Assembly (NCBI GenBank): GCA_025352845.1
Contig: JANXSC010000163.1
Span: 1 to 5,341 of the forward strand
Source: Opitutaceae bacterium
Lineage (GTDB): Bacteria; Verrucomicrobiota; Verrucomicrobiia; Opitutales; Opitutaceae
Direction of reading: 5' to 3'
Length of the DNA stretch: 5,341 nucleotides
Both the position numbers and the translations under genes were made by a program. Of this stretch, positions 5,196 through 5,341 are shown one piece after another. The notes under the pieces were generated by a model. That model was not told the DNA's origin, did not search any database, and saw only the letters and a list, made by a program, of their open reading frames with translations. The stretch's first letter is position 1. Every line of letters begins with the position of its first letter.

Positions 5196-5341
5196 ATGTC
5201 GCCTCCGCTTATCTTCGACGCGCACCTCGATCTCGCGATGAACGCCATCGAGTGGAACCGGGATCTGACGCGGCCGCTGGCGGAGATTCGCGAGCGCGAG
5301 GCGCACCTGCACGACAAACCCGACCGCGGGCGCGGCACGGT
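5196..5341 (+). CDS. Membrane (renal-type) dipeptidase, peptidase family M19, 3' truncated
   Basis: Only the first 48 codons are present; the frame is open to the window edge. The N-terminus LIFDAHLDLAMNAIEWNRDL (5-24) carries the M19 opening motif His10-x-Asp12, the first zinc ligands of the binuclear amidohydrolase-like barrel. The following WNRDL is typical of one bacterial subgroup. M19 enzymes hydrolyse dipeptides and often tolerate a D-residue at the C-terminal position. No signal peptide is visible, so this copy is probably cytoplasmic, although many relatives are exported. The start is ATG 5196, 7 nt after the permease stop, with no Shine-Dalgarno sequence. It fits as the peptide-cleaving step of the D-amino acid gene set. 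The Lys/His/Asp residues of the rest of the active site lie outside the window. Confidence 0.85.
   Translation, partial: MSPPLIFDAHLDLAMNAIEWNRDLTRPLAEIREREAHLHDKPDRGRGT

Noticed and set aside
4162..5241. 359-codon + strand frame and long - strand frames (4307-5338, 4018-4881) over the permease
   Set aside because: All overlap the GntP permease, whose membrane pattern and signatures are unmistakable. The alternatives are Arg/Ala- or Ser/Pro-rich shadows.

Overview
The window is a piece of a GC-rich bacterial chromosome. All genes I can support lie on the + strand. The GC content, the alanine- and arginine-rich coding style, the lack of clear Shine-Dalgarno sequences and the palindromic intergenic elements all remind me of Verrucomicrobiota, perhaps Opitutaceae. 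That assignment is inference from general resemblance, with no marker gene behind it.

Left part (1-1948): the window opens inside a gene whose last 73 residues are an Ala/Pro-rich linker followed by an excisionase/MerR-like winged helix-turn-helix. A small gene for a three-helix membrane protein (237-791) follows. It is much more AT-rich than its neighbours and looks like a later insertion. Next comes a 369-residue protein (839-1948) with two CxxC...CxxC zinc ribbons at the N-terminus and one membrane anchor at the C-terminus.

Middle (1949-2272): about 320 bp without a credible gene. It holds a cluster of perfect short palindromes, including a two-hairpin element at 2093-2154 that resembles bacterial REP/BIME-type interspersed repeats.

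Right part (2273 to the end): four tightly packed genes with spacings of 3, 3 and 7 nt. They encode a RidA-family enamine/imine deaminase, a DSD1-type PLP enzyme (D-serine dehydratase/D-threonine aldolase fold), a GntP-family permease, and the start of an M19 (renal/membrane-type) dipeptidase cut by the window edge. The simplest reading is a D-amino acid salvage operon. The dipeptidase releases amino acids from dipeptides, including ones with a D-residue. The permease imports substrate. The PLP enzyme breaks down a D-hydroxy-amino acid such as D-serine. RidA clears the reactive 2-aminoacrylate that such a dehydratase would release. Each family is known; the coupling of the dehydratase-like enzyme to RidA is the most informative point. 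I see no CRISPR array, tRNA, rRNA, transposase or other clearly new system.
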